Positions 56,266-64,000 are shown, counted from the stretch's first letter. The stretch: 64,000 nt of DNA from Williamsia limnetica (GCF_003217475.1 NZ_QJSP01000007.1:62001-126000); one strand, 5' to 3'. The notes: generated from the sequence alone by a model not told the origin. Numbers and translations are program-made.

Positions 56266-56811
56266 ATGGACTGGCCGCGCAGTATTCCGACGTTGACCGA
56301 TGACGTCATCACGCTGCGACCACTCGACACCGGCGACGTCTTGCCGGTCTTGGCAGCCAGCCGGGATCCCGCCACCGCTGAGTTCACCGTCGTACCGCAG
56401 CCCTACACCGAGGCGGATGCCCGCGATTTCGTCGAGAGCCGGTCGACGAGGGTGTGGCCGGGGTTCGATCTCGCCATCGTCGATCGCGACGACCAGTTCC
56501 TCGGACTGTGTGGGTTGCGCGCCGAAGACGACGACGCGGTGACCAAGGTCGGTTACTCGGTCGCGCCGCAGGCCCGGGGTAGGGGTGTGGCGACCCGCGC
56601 GACGCGGCTATTGATCGGGTACTCGTGGCAGATCGGGGCCGTCCGCGTCGGTCTCGATGCGTATTCCACGAACACCGCGTCGCGGGCGGTTGCCCTCCGA
56701 TGCGGCTTCACCGAGGAAGGGGTGCTGCGATCGGCTGCCGTGGGCAAGAACGGCAAGCGCCACGACCTGGTGGTCCACGGTCTATTACGTACCGATCCCG
56801 GGGCGATCTAG
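56266..56811 (+). CDS. GNAT acetyltransferase (RimJ/RimL-like)
   Basis: A 181-residue N-acetyltransferase. ITLRPLDTGDVLPVLAAS opens the fold. VGYSVAPQARGRGVATRATRLLIGYSW (~98-124) is the acetyl-CoA-binding motif RGRGVA, and NTASRAVALRCGFTEEGVLR is the typical C-terminal strand. The likely role is acetylation of a protein N-terminus or small amine. ATG 56266 lies just after TACCGT, so the message may be leaderless. It converges on the PIG-L gene. Confidence 0.88.
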   Translation: MDWPRSIPTLTDDVITLRPLDTGDVLPVLAASRDPATAEFTVVPQPYTEADARDFVESRSTRVWPGFDLAIVDRDDQFLGLCGLRAEDDDAVTKVGYSVAPQARGRGVATRATRLLIGYSWQIGAVRVGLDAYSTNTASRAVALRCGFTEEGVLRSAAVGKNGKRHDLVVHGLLRTDPGAI

Positions 56812-56816
56812 CACGC

Positions 56817-57590
56817 TCACAGTGGCAGTGAGCGCTCCCGGGGTCCGTCGACGCCCCGGACCCGCCTGAACCATTCGAGACCGAACGCCGCGCGCAGTTC
56901 GTCCTGCGTCATACCCAAGAAAGGACCGAAGTCACCGATCTGGGTCGCGTGAGCCACCATCGCCGCACGCTTGGCGGTCATGTAGTCGCTGACGTCGACC
57001 TCGGTGGTGATGTCGGCGTCCGGTAACCCGATGGTCGACAGATCCAGAGACGCGTCCTCCTCGGTCCACTTCGGGTTGGACCGGATCAACTTCTGCATGT
57101 GGTCGCGATTGACCACACTTTCGTAAACGTAAGGAGTGTCGGCGATCTCGGCTGCACGACGCCCGACGTGGTGTACCTGGATGTGATCGGGATGTCCGTA
57201 GCCGCCGTTGCTGTCGTAGATCGTCACCACATCGGCGCGCTCCTCGAGGAGTACGTCGGCCAGACGCCGCGCAGCCTCTTCGACATCGATGTTCGTGAAG
57301 GCGAGCGGATTTGCGTTCTCCGCTGTCCCTGCCATCCCAGAGTCTGCGTACCCCAACATCACCAGGCGATGTACGCCAAGGATTTTCGCCGACTCCTCGA
57401 GTTCGGTTCGACGACGATCCGCCAGCGCCTCACCCTCGTCGAGTATCCCTTCGGGGAACTCCCCCACCGCGCCGTCGGTCGCGGTCACCAACACCACCCG
57501 ATGACCGGCATCGGCCGCCGCGCGCATCACGCCACCGGTGCTGAACACCTCATCGTCCGGATGCGCATGAAAACTCACCAGAACGCTCAT
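56817..57590 (-). CDS. PIG-L family zinc deacetylase (MshB/Mca-related)
   Basis: A 257-residue LmbE-like deacetylase. Zinc motif FHAHPDDEVFSTGG at ~6-19 and the third ligand in GGYGHPDHIQVHHVG (~130). Family members deacetylate GlcNAc-inositol (MshB) or cleave mycothiol conjugates (Mca); the paralog here is shorter than both and cannot be assigned. C-terminal RAAMVAHATQIGDFGPF recalls MshB-type ends. ATG 57590. Confidence 0.87.
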   Translation of the reverse strand: MSVLVSFHAHPDDEVFSTGGVMRAAADAGHRVVLVTATDGAVGEFPEGILDEGEALADRRRTELEESAKILGVHRLVMLGYADSGMAGTAENANPLAFTNIDVEEAARRLADVLLEERADVVTIYDSNGGYGHPDHIQVHHVGRRAAEIADTPYVYESVVNRDHMQKLIRSNPKWTEEDASLDLSTIGLPDADITTEVDVSDYMTAKRAAMVAHATQIGDFGPFLGMTQDELRAAFGLEWFRRVRGVDGPRERSLPL

Positions 57591-57642
57591 GACCGAACTC
57601 CCACCGATTGTTGCGTCGCGACCACGGACGAAGATCCCAAGC

Positions 57643-59073
57643 CTACCCAGTGGTCATCGGATTCTTCTGCGCGGCGGCGCTCTCGACCGACACAACCCGG
57701 GTATGCAGCGCGAGGACTGCCACCCCGCCGATGAGGGAAATGACCGCTGCCACCACGGCTGCGACATTCCAGCCCTCGATCAGGCCGCGTGCGGCGGATC
57801 CGGTCCGCGGATGGGTGGCTATCACCGCGACGACGGTGACCCCGATCGCCGACCCGACATAGCGGGCGGTGTTGTTGGCGCCGCTGCCCATTCCGCCGCG
57901 ACCCGCAGGAACGCTCGCCACCGCTTCTCGTCCGAGCGCGGCGTTGACCACACCGGACGCGATTCCCGCGACGACCAGCCCCGGCAGAAAGCGAACCCAG
58001 CCCGAACCCTCGTTGATTCCGGCCAGTCCCAGCAGACCCACCGCAACCCCGATGAGGCCCAGAGACAATTGGACCCGCCCGGATACCCGCGGTGAGATGC
58101 GTCGCGCCGCGATGGCGGTCACGACGCTGGTTGCCGACCACGCGAACAGCAACAACGCAGCGCCGACAGCAGAGATCCCCAGAGCTGACCCCAAGAAACC
58201 CGACATGAACGACATCAACGCGACGACGCCGGCGCCGGTGACGAAGGCCGCCACCGTTGCCGCCGCGAACGCCGGTGAGCGAAGCAACGACAACTCCAGC
58301 ATCGAGGTCGCACTCCGGTATTCGACGAACCAGAACAACGCCAACACCACACCCGCGACCACGAACAACACGATGACCGTCGGCTCGGACCATCCCTGTC
58401 TGCCCTCGACCAGCGCGGCGAGCAAAGCGCTGATCCCGCCGGCGAACAACACCGCTCCCGGCAGATCGAGGCCTCGGCGGTGCTCCGAACGCGACTCGGG
58501 CACCAGCATCTCCGCGGTGACGGCGAGGGCCACCGCGGCGGCGGCCAGCACCCAGTAGGCATCGTGCCAGCTGTGTACCCGTTCGAGCAGCGCGGACAGC
58601 AGGGGTCCGATCGCGATACCCGCGCCGACGCTGGCTCCCCAGATGCCGCTCGCGGCCGCACGCGCCGGTCCGGGCGCGTAACTGTGGGCGATGATGCCGA
58701 GGCTGGATGCGATCACCGCCGCACCACCGATCCCGACGACAATCCGCGTCAGCACGAAGGCGACCACGTCGGGGATCAGAACCCCCACGATCGATCCGGC
58801 TGCGACGACGAGCAGCCCGATCACCAATGTTCGACGGCGCCCGTAGTCGTCTGCGATCGTCCCTGTCGACAGCAGCGCCGCAGTAAGGCCGATGCTCATG
58901 GAACTCAAGATCCAGGTGGTGCCCGATACCCCCGCGTCCAGGGATGCCGCAGTGGCGTTGATCGTCGACAGGGGCGTGGTGAACGCGACCAGGACCAGCA
59001 GAGTGCCGAGCGCTGAGACGACAAGTGAGCGTCGTGCCTGCACCGCGATGTCCTGAACATCCGAACTGGTCAT
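57643..59073 (-). CDS. MFS drug-efflux transporter (DHA2, 14-TM type)
   Basis: A 476-residue transporter with about 14 helices. GTIADDYGRRRTLVIG (~72) is motif A, ILSSMSIGLTAALL and GIWGASVGAGIAIGPLLSALL (~144) fit antiporter motif C of drug:H+ exporters. The central loop ESRSEHRRGLDLPG is typical. It is divergent from an HxlR regulator with a 21-bp palindrome between, so induction by a toxic compound is likely. Confidence 0.9.
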   Translation of the reverse strand: MTSSDVQDIAVQARRSLVVSALGTLLVLVAFTTPLSTINATAASLDAGVSGTTWILSSMSIGLTAALLSTGTIADDYGRRRTLVIGLLVVAAGSIVGVLIPDVVAFVLTRIVVGIGGAAVIASSLGIIAHSYAPGPARAAASGIWGASVGAGIAIGPLLSALLERVHSWHDAYWVLAAAAVALAVTAEMLVPESRSEHRRGLDLPGAVLFAGGISALLAALVEGRQGWSEPTVIVLFVVAGVVLALFWFVEYRSATSMLELSLLRSPAFAAATVAAFVTGAGVVALMSFMSGFLGSALGISAVGAALLLFAWSATSVVTAIAARRISPRVSGRVQLSLGLIGVAVGLLGLAGINEGSGWVRFLPGLVVAGIASGVVNAALGREAVASVPAGRGGMGSGANNTARYVGSAIGVTVVAVIATHPRTGSAARGLIEGWNVAAVVAAVISLIGGVAVLALHTRVVSVESAAAQKNPMTTG

Positions 59074-59119
59074 GGCCGCCCTTTGGTCTGATCACCGAAC
59101 TATCCAGGAAATCTAGCAC

Positions 59120-59140
59120 ATGGTCTGGTGAACAGACCAT
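59120..59140. promoter_or_regulatory. HxlR operator candidate
   Basis: ATGGTCTG-GTGAA-CAGACCAT is a perfect inverted repeat between the MFS and HxlR starts. A further half-site TGGTCTG lies at 59084-59090, close to the MFS start. It probably binds the HxlR protein encoded 20 bases away. TAGACT near 59146 could be the hxlR -10. Confidence 0.72.
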
Positions 59141-59159
59141 CGGTGTAGACTTGCCGGTC

Positions 59160-59669
59160 ATGGCACTCGGCACCGATTACGACACGCAGGACTGCTCGCT
59201 TGCGCGGGCCCTGGAAATCGTCGGCGAACGCTGGACGATGCTGATCCTGCGCGAGTGCTTTTTCGGGGTCCGCCGTTTCACCGACTTCCAGCAGCGCCTC
59301 GACATCTCCAAAGCGGTTCTGACCCAGCGTCTTTCCGACCTCATCGACGCTGGCGTACTCGAGCGGGCGCCCCGGGGAGGCCGCACCGACTATGTATTGA
59401 CCGAGGCAGGCCTGCAGCTGTGGCCGTCGTTGCACGCGCTGATCCGCTGGGGCGACGGTCGGTCCGATCCGACGCGGCGCCGTCGAATTTTCTCTCACAG
59501 TGTCTGCGGCACCGACATCGACGAGTACGGCCGCTGCCCGCGGTGCGCCGCGGTGCCCGGTGCGCCCGAGTTGCTCGTGCGTCCCGGACCAGGGCTCGGA
59601 CCGGCAACCCGCACGGATCCCATCTCCATGGCCCTACGATCCGAGCGCCCGTTGCTCACCCCGTTCTGA
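59160..59669 (+). CDS. HxlR-family transcriptional regulator
   Basis: A 169-residue winged-helix regulator. CSLARALEIVGERWTMLILRECFFGVRRFTDFQQRL is the HxlR signature with a conserved N-terminal Cys; SKAVLTQRLSDLIDAGVLERAP is the recognition part. The C-terminal ~50 residues carry a CPRC pair (GRCPRCAAVPG), perhaps a redox or metal site. ATG 59160. Paired with the divergent MFS exporter. Confidence 0.9.
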   Translation: MALGTDYDTQDCSLARALEIVGERWTMLILRECFFGVRRFTDFQQRLDISKAVLTQRLSDLIDAGVLERAPRGGRTDYVLTEAGLQLWPSLHALIRWGDGRSDPTRRRRIFSHSVCGTDIDEYGRCPRCAAVPGAPELLVRPGPGLGPATRTDPISMALRSERPLLTPF

Positions 59670-59684
59670 CACAGATGCACACGC

Positions 59685-59726
59685 TTCGGTCATATGCACA
59701 CGTTGCGACGTGTGCATATGACTGAA
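59685..59726. terminator. long inverted repeat after hxlR
   Basis: GTCATATGCACACGT (59689-59703) is exactly complementary to 59708-59722 around a TGCG loop. Three more pairs (TTC/GAA) follow after one mismatch. It begins 15 bases after the hxlR stop. There is no T-run directly after; it lies between hxlR and the tRNA terminator. Confidence 0.65.
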
Positions 59727-59749
59727 CGGTGTGCTTTTGCGCGAGTACC

Positions 59750-59777
59750 AAAAAAGGCCCTCACCATGGAGGGCCTT
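59750..59777 (-). terminator. intrinsic terminator of tRNA-Thr
   Basis: On the minus strand AAGGCCCTC and GAGGGCCTT form a 9-bp stem with a CATGGT loop followed by a T-run (AAAAAA at 59750-59755 on the plus strand). It starts two bases past the tRNA CCA end. This is the only classical Rho-independent terminator I see in the window. Confidence 0.92.
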
Positions 59778-59779
59778 CG

Positions 59780-59855
59780 TGGAGCCGCCTGCGAGAATCG
59801 AACTCGCGACCTTTTCATTACGAGTGAAGCGCTCTACCGACTGAGCTAAGGCGGC
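59780..59855 (-). tRNA. tRNA-Thr (anticodon CGT)
   Basis: A 76-nt cloverleaf: acceptor GCCGCCT/AGGCGGC, D arm GCTC/GAGC, anticodon loop CTCGTAA with CGT at 34-36, T arm GCGAG/CTCGC with TTCGATT, discriminator T and encoded CCA. The pair 27-43 (C/A) at the base of the anticodon stem is mismatched. It reads ACG codons. It lies next to the APH gene and upstream of its terminator. Confidence 0.95.
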
Positions 59856-59914
59856 GTGCTGCGCGAGGCAGCGCCCGCCAGTCTATCGAGCACCAACCCG
59901 AGCACCAAACCGGC

Positions 59915-60994
59915 TCACCCGACGGGGCTCCGAGCCGGCACCAAGCCCAGGTCGACGGCCCTGCGGACGAGGTACCAGGCGGCGACGATCTTGGCCGGAC
60001 GATCTGTCGTCGCGGTGGTCACCTCGAACGCGTTGCGGATCAGTGCCGACCCGATGAACCCCGACCACACCTCGGAGACTTCCACCGTCATCCCCTCGCC
60101 CCGGAGACCACGGCAATAGGCATCCACGACCGCGTCGACCACATCGACGCCCATCCCCAGCACCGGACTGTGGCGTCCGAAGACCAACTGGCCCAGGTCA
60201 TATCCGAGTGCGTGCCGTGGAGTCAATGCGAGATCGATGAGGACCACCGCCGCCCGATCACGAGGGTCGGTGACGACATTGTCGGGCGCGGCGTCCCCGT
60301 GCACCGGCGTGTGACGCACCTGGAGGACCTTGCCGAGCACATCGTCCAGATGCTCGCCGACCCAACGCAGGTCATCGCCCAGATCAGTCGGCATCACGTC
60401 ATCCGCGACGTCACGCAGCGGTCCGCACAGAAGCGGCAGATCACCACACTGCACCCGGTTGCGGGCGATCATCGTCAGAGCGAATGAGTCGTCGAACCGC
60501 GCCGACAACGGTGACCCCAGAATGTCCCTGCGCGCGGCCAACGCCCCCAGCAACCGAGCCGCATTGACGAATTCCTCTGCGCCGCGCAAGGTCTGGACGT
60601 TTCCGAGGTCTTCCAGCCACATCGACCGCCGATCCGTGCCATGCCACTGCGACGCCAGGAGTTCGACGGTGCGAAGACCCGATGGGCACACCGCCGACAC
60701 CTCGCGCAACACCTCGGGGTCATCCGACCACGGGAAGTGGTCGATGAACATGGCCTGGGCATCGGGCGGGAGCTGAGCGAGAACCGGCCAATCCCGCGGA
60801 TGCCGGAGCAACTTCACCACCGCGGTGCCCTGCCCGCGATCCCCGGTCACACGCACCCGCCACAACCCCGCAGTCCCCGGTGCCTGCACATCGAAATCGA
60901 GCGGTCGCCCTTCGAGGTTCGAGCAGTCGCCGATCCCGAGTCGGGCTGCAACCATCTGCAGAGTCTGATCGTCCGGTGGTGGCATGTCGATCAT
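59915..60994 (-). CDS. aminoglycoside-phosphotransferase-like (APH) kinase
   Basis: A 359-residue kinase-fold protein. HTPVHGDAAPDNVV (~245) is the catalytic loop (HGDxxxxN), and VVLIDLALTPRHALGYDLGQLVF supplies the metal-binding Asp. The N-terminal lobe has VVKLLRHP as the ATP-lysine region. The physiological substrate is unknown; sequence does not place it with any resistance enzyme. ATG 60994 (MIDMPPPD) was chosen; the longer frame is antisense to marR. Divergent from a MarR gene across an AT-rich island. Confidence 0.85.
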   Translation of the reverse strand: MIDMPPPDDQTLQMVAARLGIGDCSNLEGRPLDFDVQAPGTAGLWRVRVTGDRGQGTAVVKLLRHPRDWPVLAQLPPDAQAMFIDHFPWSDDPEVLREVSAVCPSGLRTVELLASQWHGTDRRSMWLEDLGNVQTLRGAEEFVNAARLLGALAARRDILGSPLSARFDDSFALTMIARNRVQCGDLPLLCGPLRDVADDVMPTDLGDDLRWVGEHLDDVLGKVLQVRHTPVHGDAAPDNVVTDPRDRAAVVLIDLALTPRHALGYDLGQLVFGRHSPVLGMGVDVVDAVVDAYCRGLRGEGMTVEVSEVWSGFIGSALIRNAFEVTTATTDRPAKIVAAWYLVRRAVDLGLVPARSPVG

Positions 60995-61005
60995 GGCGGG
61001 CCTCT

Positions 61006-61042
61006 TGTACGATAATGATAAAGTCACTTGATAATAAAGGTA
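61006..61042. promoter_or_regulatory. AT-rich divergent promoter/operator between APH and MarR genes
   Basis: A 37-bp AT-rich island in otherwise GC-rich DNA holds the direct repeat GATAATGATAAAG (61011-61023) and GATAATAAAGG (61030-61040). GATAAT and its complement resemble -10 elements in both directions. MarR binding here would autoregulate and control the kinase gene. Confidence 0.55.
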
Positions 61043-61050
61043 GTTGACGA

Positions 61051-61479
61051 ATGTCACAAGAGGCAGCAAGCCCGCATCTCGCAGAACTGATGAGCGGCGC
61101 GTTCGAACGATTTCGGATCGACCTGCAGTCCCAGATGGGATCGATCGACCCACTACGGGTCTCCCATCTGCGCTTACTCGACTCGATCGACGACCAGGGC
61201 ACACGCCCCAGCGCGATAGCCGAACGAAGCCGGATCACCCGACAGGGCGTATCCCAGCTGCTCGCTCATCTCGAGGACCACGGTTTCGTCCACTCGATTC
61301 GAGACCCCGCGGATCGCCGCGCCACACTCGTCACCCCCACCGCTGCAGGTGCGGCGATGAAGTCCCGCACGGCCACCGCGATGTCCGACGTTCAGGCGCG
61401 GTGGCAGCAGCGACTCGGCCGCGATCGCTACAAGGAGTTCACAACCTGCCTGAAAGAGCTGACGACCGCCGATCAGTAG
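61051..61479 (+). CDS. MarR-family transcriptional regulator
   Basis: A 142-residue winged-helix regulator. LRLLDSIDDQGTRPSAIAERSRITRQGVSQLLAHLEDHGFVHSIRDPADRRATLVTPTAAG contains the helix-turn-helix and the wing motif DPADRRATL typical of MarR. ATG 61051. It is divergent from the APH-like kinase gene, its probable target, and followed after 20 bases by the unrecognised gene, perhaps in one transcript. Confidence 0.9.
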   Translation: MSQEAASPHLAELMSGAFERFRIDLQSQMGSIDPLRVSHLRLLDSIDDQGTRPSAIAERSRITRQGVSQLLAHLEDHGFVHSIRDPADRRATLVTPTAAGAAMKSRTATAMSDVQARWQQRLGRDRYKEFTTCLKELTTADQ

Positions 61480-61499
61480 GGTTGCCGTATGGAGATCGG

Positions 61500-62390
61500 A
61501 TGACCAAACGCCCGGCACTCGACGACGTCGAGCATGCGGTCGTGGCGCTCTCGACGACCGCGCTCCGTGACCTCGGGATCGAGGTCACAGCCATCGATGA
61601 CCCCGAGCACGGAGACGTATTCCTGGTCGGTCCCGACGACGAGCGCTACTTCCTGCAGAACCTCGTCGCCGCCTGCCGAAAGCTTCCCGAGAGTGAGTGG
61701 TCGGCCCACATCGGGGCGCACTTCGCCAGTCAACTGGAGGGACGCGCCGCCCCGGACGTCGCCGAACTGTCCGAACCCGATCTACTGACCGAAGTGCGCA
61801 CCCGGCTGCAGCCGGTCGACGTGGCCGTCGACCCGGAACTGCCGATGGCCTACGCACGCCGGTTCACCGACGACCTGGTCACCCATCTGTGCCGCGATCT
61901 GCCGACCACCGTCGAGACCCTCACCGATACCAGCCTGCAGGGTCGCGACCTCGACCTGCTCTATCAGGCCGGTCAACGCAACACAGACGCCGAACCCTAT
62001 GCCACTCAAGACATCCCGATCGACGGCACGCGAGGGATCACCGCCCTGGTCGGCGATTCGTTCTTCATCGCCACCAAAGCGCGGAACATGCGGCGGATCA
62101 TCGGCACCGAGCTCGGAGAGGCCGAGCACGGCGTCGTGTTCAGCGTCCCGCACCGGCACCTGCTCATGGTCCATCCCGTCACCAACCTCCAGTCCACCCT
62201 CGCGGTGAAGGAAATGGTCGGCTTCACGCTCGGACAGGTCGCCGAGGCCCCTGGCGGCAACATCAGCCCGCACACCTACTTCTGGTACGGCGATCGAGTC
62301 CAGCAGATCACCCACCTCGACCCCGATGAGAACGCGATCGTCATCGAGAGCCAGGGCATGTTCGGCGACGCCCTCGCCCTGTTCAGCTGA
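61500..62390 (+). CDS. conserved hypothetical protein
   Basis: A 296-residue soluble protein I do not recognise. It has no signal peptide or helix long enough for membrane. Notable blocks are VFLVGPDDERYFLQNLVAACRKLP, TLAVKEMVGFTLGQVAEAPGGNISPHTYFWYGD and a C-terminal ITHLDPDENAIVIESQGMFGDAL. The composition is acidic. ATG 61500 has GGAG five bases upstream; the longer frame is antisense to the APH gene's 5' part and in another frame of marR, so not coding. It may be co-transcribed with marR and converges on holB. Confidence 0.8.
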   Translation: MTKRPALDDVEHAVVALSTTALRDLGIEVTAIDDPEHGDVFLVGPDDERYFLQNLVAACRKLPESEWSAHIGAHFASQLEGRAAPDVAELSEPDLLTEVRTRLQPVDVAVDPELPMAYARRFTDDLVTHLCRDLPTTVETLTDTSLQGRDLDLLYQAGQRNTDAEPYATQDIPIDGTRGITALVGDSFFIATKARNMRRIIGTELGEAEHGVVFSVPHRHLLMVHPVTNLQSTLAVKEMVGFTLGQVAEAPGGNISPHTYFWYGDRVQQITHLDPDENAIVIESQGMFGDALALFS

Positions 62391-62427
62391 CCCGGCCCGA
62401 CTTCCCAACCCGCGCACGCGTTGGTGC

Positions 62428-62476
62428 CTCGCGCATCGGTTTGATCAAGTGCGCGACGCACCAGACGATGCGCGAG
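62428..62476. terminator. inverted repeat between the hypothetical gene and holB
   Basis: CTCGCGCATCG (62428-62438) pairs exactly with CGATGCGCGAG (62466-62476) in the 89-bp gap between convergent stops, ending three bases before the holB stop. No T-run is present. It could end transcription from both sides. Confidence 0.6.
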
Positions 62477-62479
62477 CCG

Positions 62480-63724
62480 TCAGTGGCGCAGCGCCAGGCC
62501 GATCTCGGCCACCATCGCGTCGACCGCGAACTTGGGCTTGACGTTGAAACCCAGCGCCTCTCGACACTGCAGGACCGCCTCCACGCACGCCAGCAGCTCC
62601 TCGGGGCGTGCGTAGCCGGCCATGGCGACGGTCTGCTCCGACATGTCCGGGTGCATCGCGGCCACCGGTGATCCGAAGGACGCCGCCAGCGCGTCGCGGA
62701 ACAGCGCGGCGAGGTCGACCAGAGCCCGATCGAGCAGGTCGCGACCTGTCCGCGTCTCCCTGGATTTCTGACGCCGCTCGAGTTCTTTGAGGATGCCCGC
62801 CGACCCACGGAGCGCCCCGGCCGCACCCTTGCCGGTACCTCCGGCACCCAGGGAGGTCCGCATCTCCTCGGTCTCGGCTTCGTCGAGTCGTGCGCTGATC
62901 GCCTTCGCCGCATCGGTGGCGGTCTTGACCAACGCCTCGGCGGCCGCGTATGCCGTGGCATCCCGGGTGGCGGCTCGCGCGATCCCCAGGGCCTGCTTAC
63001 GTTGCTCCCGCGATTCCTCATCCGTGGCCAGGCGTCGCGCGCGGCCGACATGGCCGCCGCAGACCGAGGCCGCCCAACGGGCCATCTCAGGGTCGATGCC
63101 GTCATTGCCGACCAGGACGTCGGCGATCGCAGAGACCGAGGGCATCGTCAGTGCCACATGGCGGCATCGCGACCGCAGGGTCACCGCGATGTCCTCGGGG
63201 TCCACACTCGGCGCACACAAGAGGAACACGGTCCGTGGAGGTGGCTCCTCGACCGCCTTGAGCAAAGCGTTGGCCGCGCCCTCGGTCAGCCGGTCGGCAT
63301 CTTCGATGACCACGACCTGCCAACGCCCCACGCTGGGGCGGCGGGCGGCCGTCTGTACGACTGCGCGCATCTCCTTGACCGAGATGGACAGCCCTTGCGG
63401 CACGATTCGTCGTACATCGGAGTGCGTGCCGGCCATCACCGTGGTGCAGGCGTGGCAGCGGCCGCATCCGGGAGTATCTGCCACCTCGCACTGCAGGGCT
63501 GCCGCGAAACACTGGGCCGCCACCGAACGCCCCGAGCCGGGCGGGCCGGTGAACAGCCAGGCGTGCGTCATCGCCGAGGAGCCGTGCCTGGGGCCGTCGT
63601 CGGGCGGCCCGCCGTGAGCCTCCAGATCACGCGAGGCGGCCAAATGAGCTGCGGCGACGGACGCGACTGTGAGTTCTCCCACCACATCCGGCTGGCCGAC
63701 CAGTCGATCGAACACTGTTGTCAC
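62480..63724 (-). CDS. holB: DNA polymerase III delta-prime subunit
   Basis: A 414-residue clamp-loader AAA+ protein. P-loop FTGPPGSGRSVAAQC at ~56-70 (degenerate, Arg in place of the nucleotide Lys, as expected of delta-prime). The zinc site CGRCHAC plus an upstream Cys, VVVIEDADRLTEGAANALLKAVEEPPPRTVFLL (Walker B/sensor region) and SRCRHVAL (SRC motif) follow. The C-terminal half is helical. It loads the sliding clamp with gamma/tau and delta. Gene order with the adenylate cyclase matches mycobacteria. Confidence 0.94.
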   Translation of the reverse strand: MTTVFDRLVGQPDVVGELTVASVAAAHLAASRDLEAHGGPPDDGPRHGSSAMTHAWLFTGPPGSGRSVAAQCFAAALQCEVADTPGCGRCHACTTVMAGTHSDVRRIVPQGLSISVKEMRAVVQTAARRPSVGRWQVVVIEDADRLTEGAANALLKAVEEPPPRTVFLLCAPSVDPEDIAVTLRSRCRHVALTMPSVSAIADVLVGNDGIDPEMARWAASVCGGHVGRARRLATDEESREQRKQALGIARAATRDATAYAAAEALVKTATDAAKAISARLDEAETEEMRTSLGAGGTGKGAAGALRGSAGILKELERRQKSRETRTGRDLLDRALVDLAALFRDALAASFGSPVAAMHPDMSEQTVAMAGYARPEELLACVEAVLQCREALGFNVKPKFAVDAMVAEIGLALRH

Positions 63725-63793
63725 AGGTCAAGCCTATCTGCACGCTCGGACAGCCGTGTTTAACTCTTGCAAGCAGGCAGCTACCGTATTCAC

Positions 63794-64000
63794 GTGGTCG
63801 AGAGACAGTCGCAACTACAGCGCGCATGGCACTTGTTGCGCTGGCTGGTGCGCACTCCATGGCCGGTACTGGCTCTGGACATGCTCCGCGCGAACGTGGC
63901 CGGGGCGCTCTTCACCTTCGCCTTCCTCCGTTTCGGCCTGCCCGCGCAGACTTCGGTCAGCCTGTCGGAGATCAGCGGGGTCGGACAGCTCATCTTCGTG
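63794..64000 (+). CDS. adenylate cyclase, N-terminal part (Rv3645-like), runs off right edge
   Basis: Sixty-nine codons from GTG 63794 to the window end without a stop. WHLLRWLVRTPWPVLALDMLRANVAGALFTFAFLRFGLP matches the N-terminus of mycobacterial six-helix HAMP adenylate cyclases encoded next to holB. Only the first helix is visible; the HAMP and cyclase domains would lie beyond the edge. TACCGT (63782-63787) just upstream suggests a leaderless message. Confidence 0.75.
   Translation, partial: MVERQSQLQRAWHLLRWLVRTPWPVLALDMLRANVAGALFTFAFLRFGLPAQTSVSLSEISGVGQLIFV

Noticed and set aside
57587-59173. A 528-codon minus-strand frame over the MFS gene
   Set aside because: It is in the wrong frame of the transporter, rich in Arg/Gly, and contains no membrane helices; the 476-residue frame is the real gene.

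Overview
The window is high-GC actinobacterial DNA, most likely from a mycolic-acid-containing genus such as Gordonia or a close relative. This is inferred from gene content. An F420-dependent glucose-6-phosphate dehydrogenase, a GlnH-GlnX-PknG operon, pta-ackA, mutT3 and split thiamine operons occur in an order close to the fgd1-pta-ackA-pknG-glnH-glnX-mutT3-thiE-thiO-thiS-thiG block of mycobacteria. A galE1-like gene and a holB / tRNA-Thr / adenylate cyclase group near the right end recall another mycobacterial neighbourhood. Many starts are GTG, many stops overlap the next start (ATGA, GTGA, TGATG), and several genes look leaderless. I saw no insertion sequence, phage gene, CRISPR array or rRNA, and no gene-free stretch above 300 bases.

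Region 1-6.9 kb is a salicylate-capped siderophore locus. It holds a partial aryl-carrier/cyclization NRPS running off the left edge, a two-permease plus ATPase exporter, a salicylate synthase and a divergent salicyl-AMP ligase. Two iron-box-like sequences lie between the divergent genes. Region 6.9-14.5 kb is thiamine biosynthesis: thiC-thiD and thiO-thiS-thiG each follow a TPP riboswitch, thiE is divergent, and a two-gene ABC exporter sits between. A 36-bp tandem repeat lies on the thiS/thiG junction. Just after thiE, a 13-codon leader peptide with a possible attenuator precedes a protein that is only the regulatory domain of 2-isopropylmalate synthase.

Region 15-24 kb carries mutT3, the glnX-glnH-pknG amino-acid-sensing operon and the converging pta-ackA operon. 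Region 24-35 kb is mixed metabolism and regulation: TetR/EamA/LysR, a 39-codon membrane protein, a DUF1206 protein, Fgd, an ABC exporter behind a MerR-type promoter, an MpaB-like oxygenase, a TauD-like dioxygenase, an acyl-CoA dehydrogenase and a lipase-like hydrolase. Region 35.5-39.4 kb is one large membrane synthetase (A-T-transmembrane/hexapeptide) of the epsilon-poly-L-lysine synthetase (Pls) type.

Region 39-45 kb has DoxX, an M1 aminopeptidase, a flippase-like protein, two glycosyltransferases, a DUF2304 protein and an SDR. Region 45-50.6 kb is an ArsR repressor facing a five-gene NikABCDE-like importer across a palindromic operator. Region 50.6-56.2 kb makes dTDP-rhamnose (rmlA, rmlB, rmlC) with a GalE-like epimerase coupled to a large DUF6541-like membrane protein. 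The right end holds a GNAT, a PIG-L deacetylase, an MFS/HxlR pair, tRNA-Thr, a MarR/APH pair, an unrecognised gene, holB and the start of an adenylate cyclase.

A recurring trait is the large, often perfect inverted repeat at gene ends (20465-20532, 23851-23915, 27580-27644, 33063-33128, 59685-59726, 62428-62476). Two of these share the same 13-bp core.
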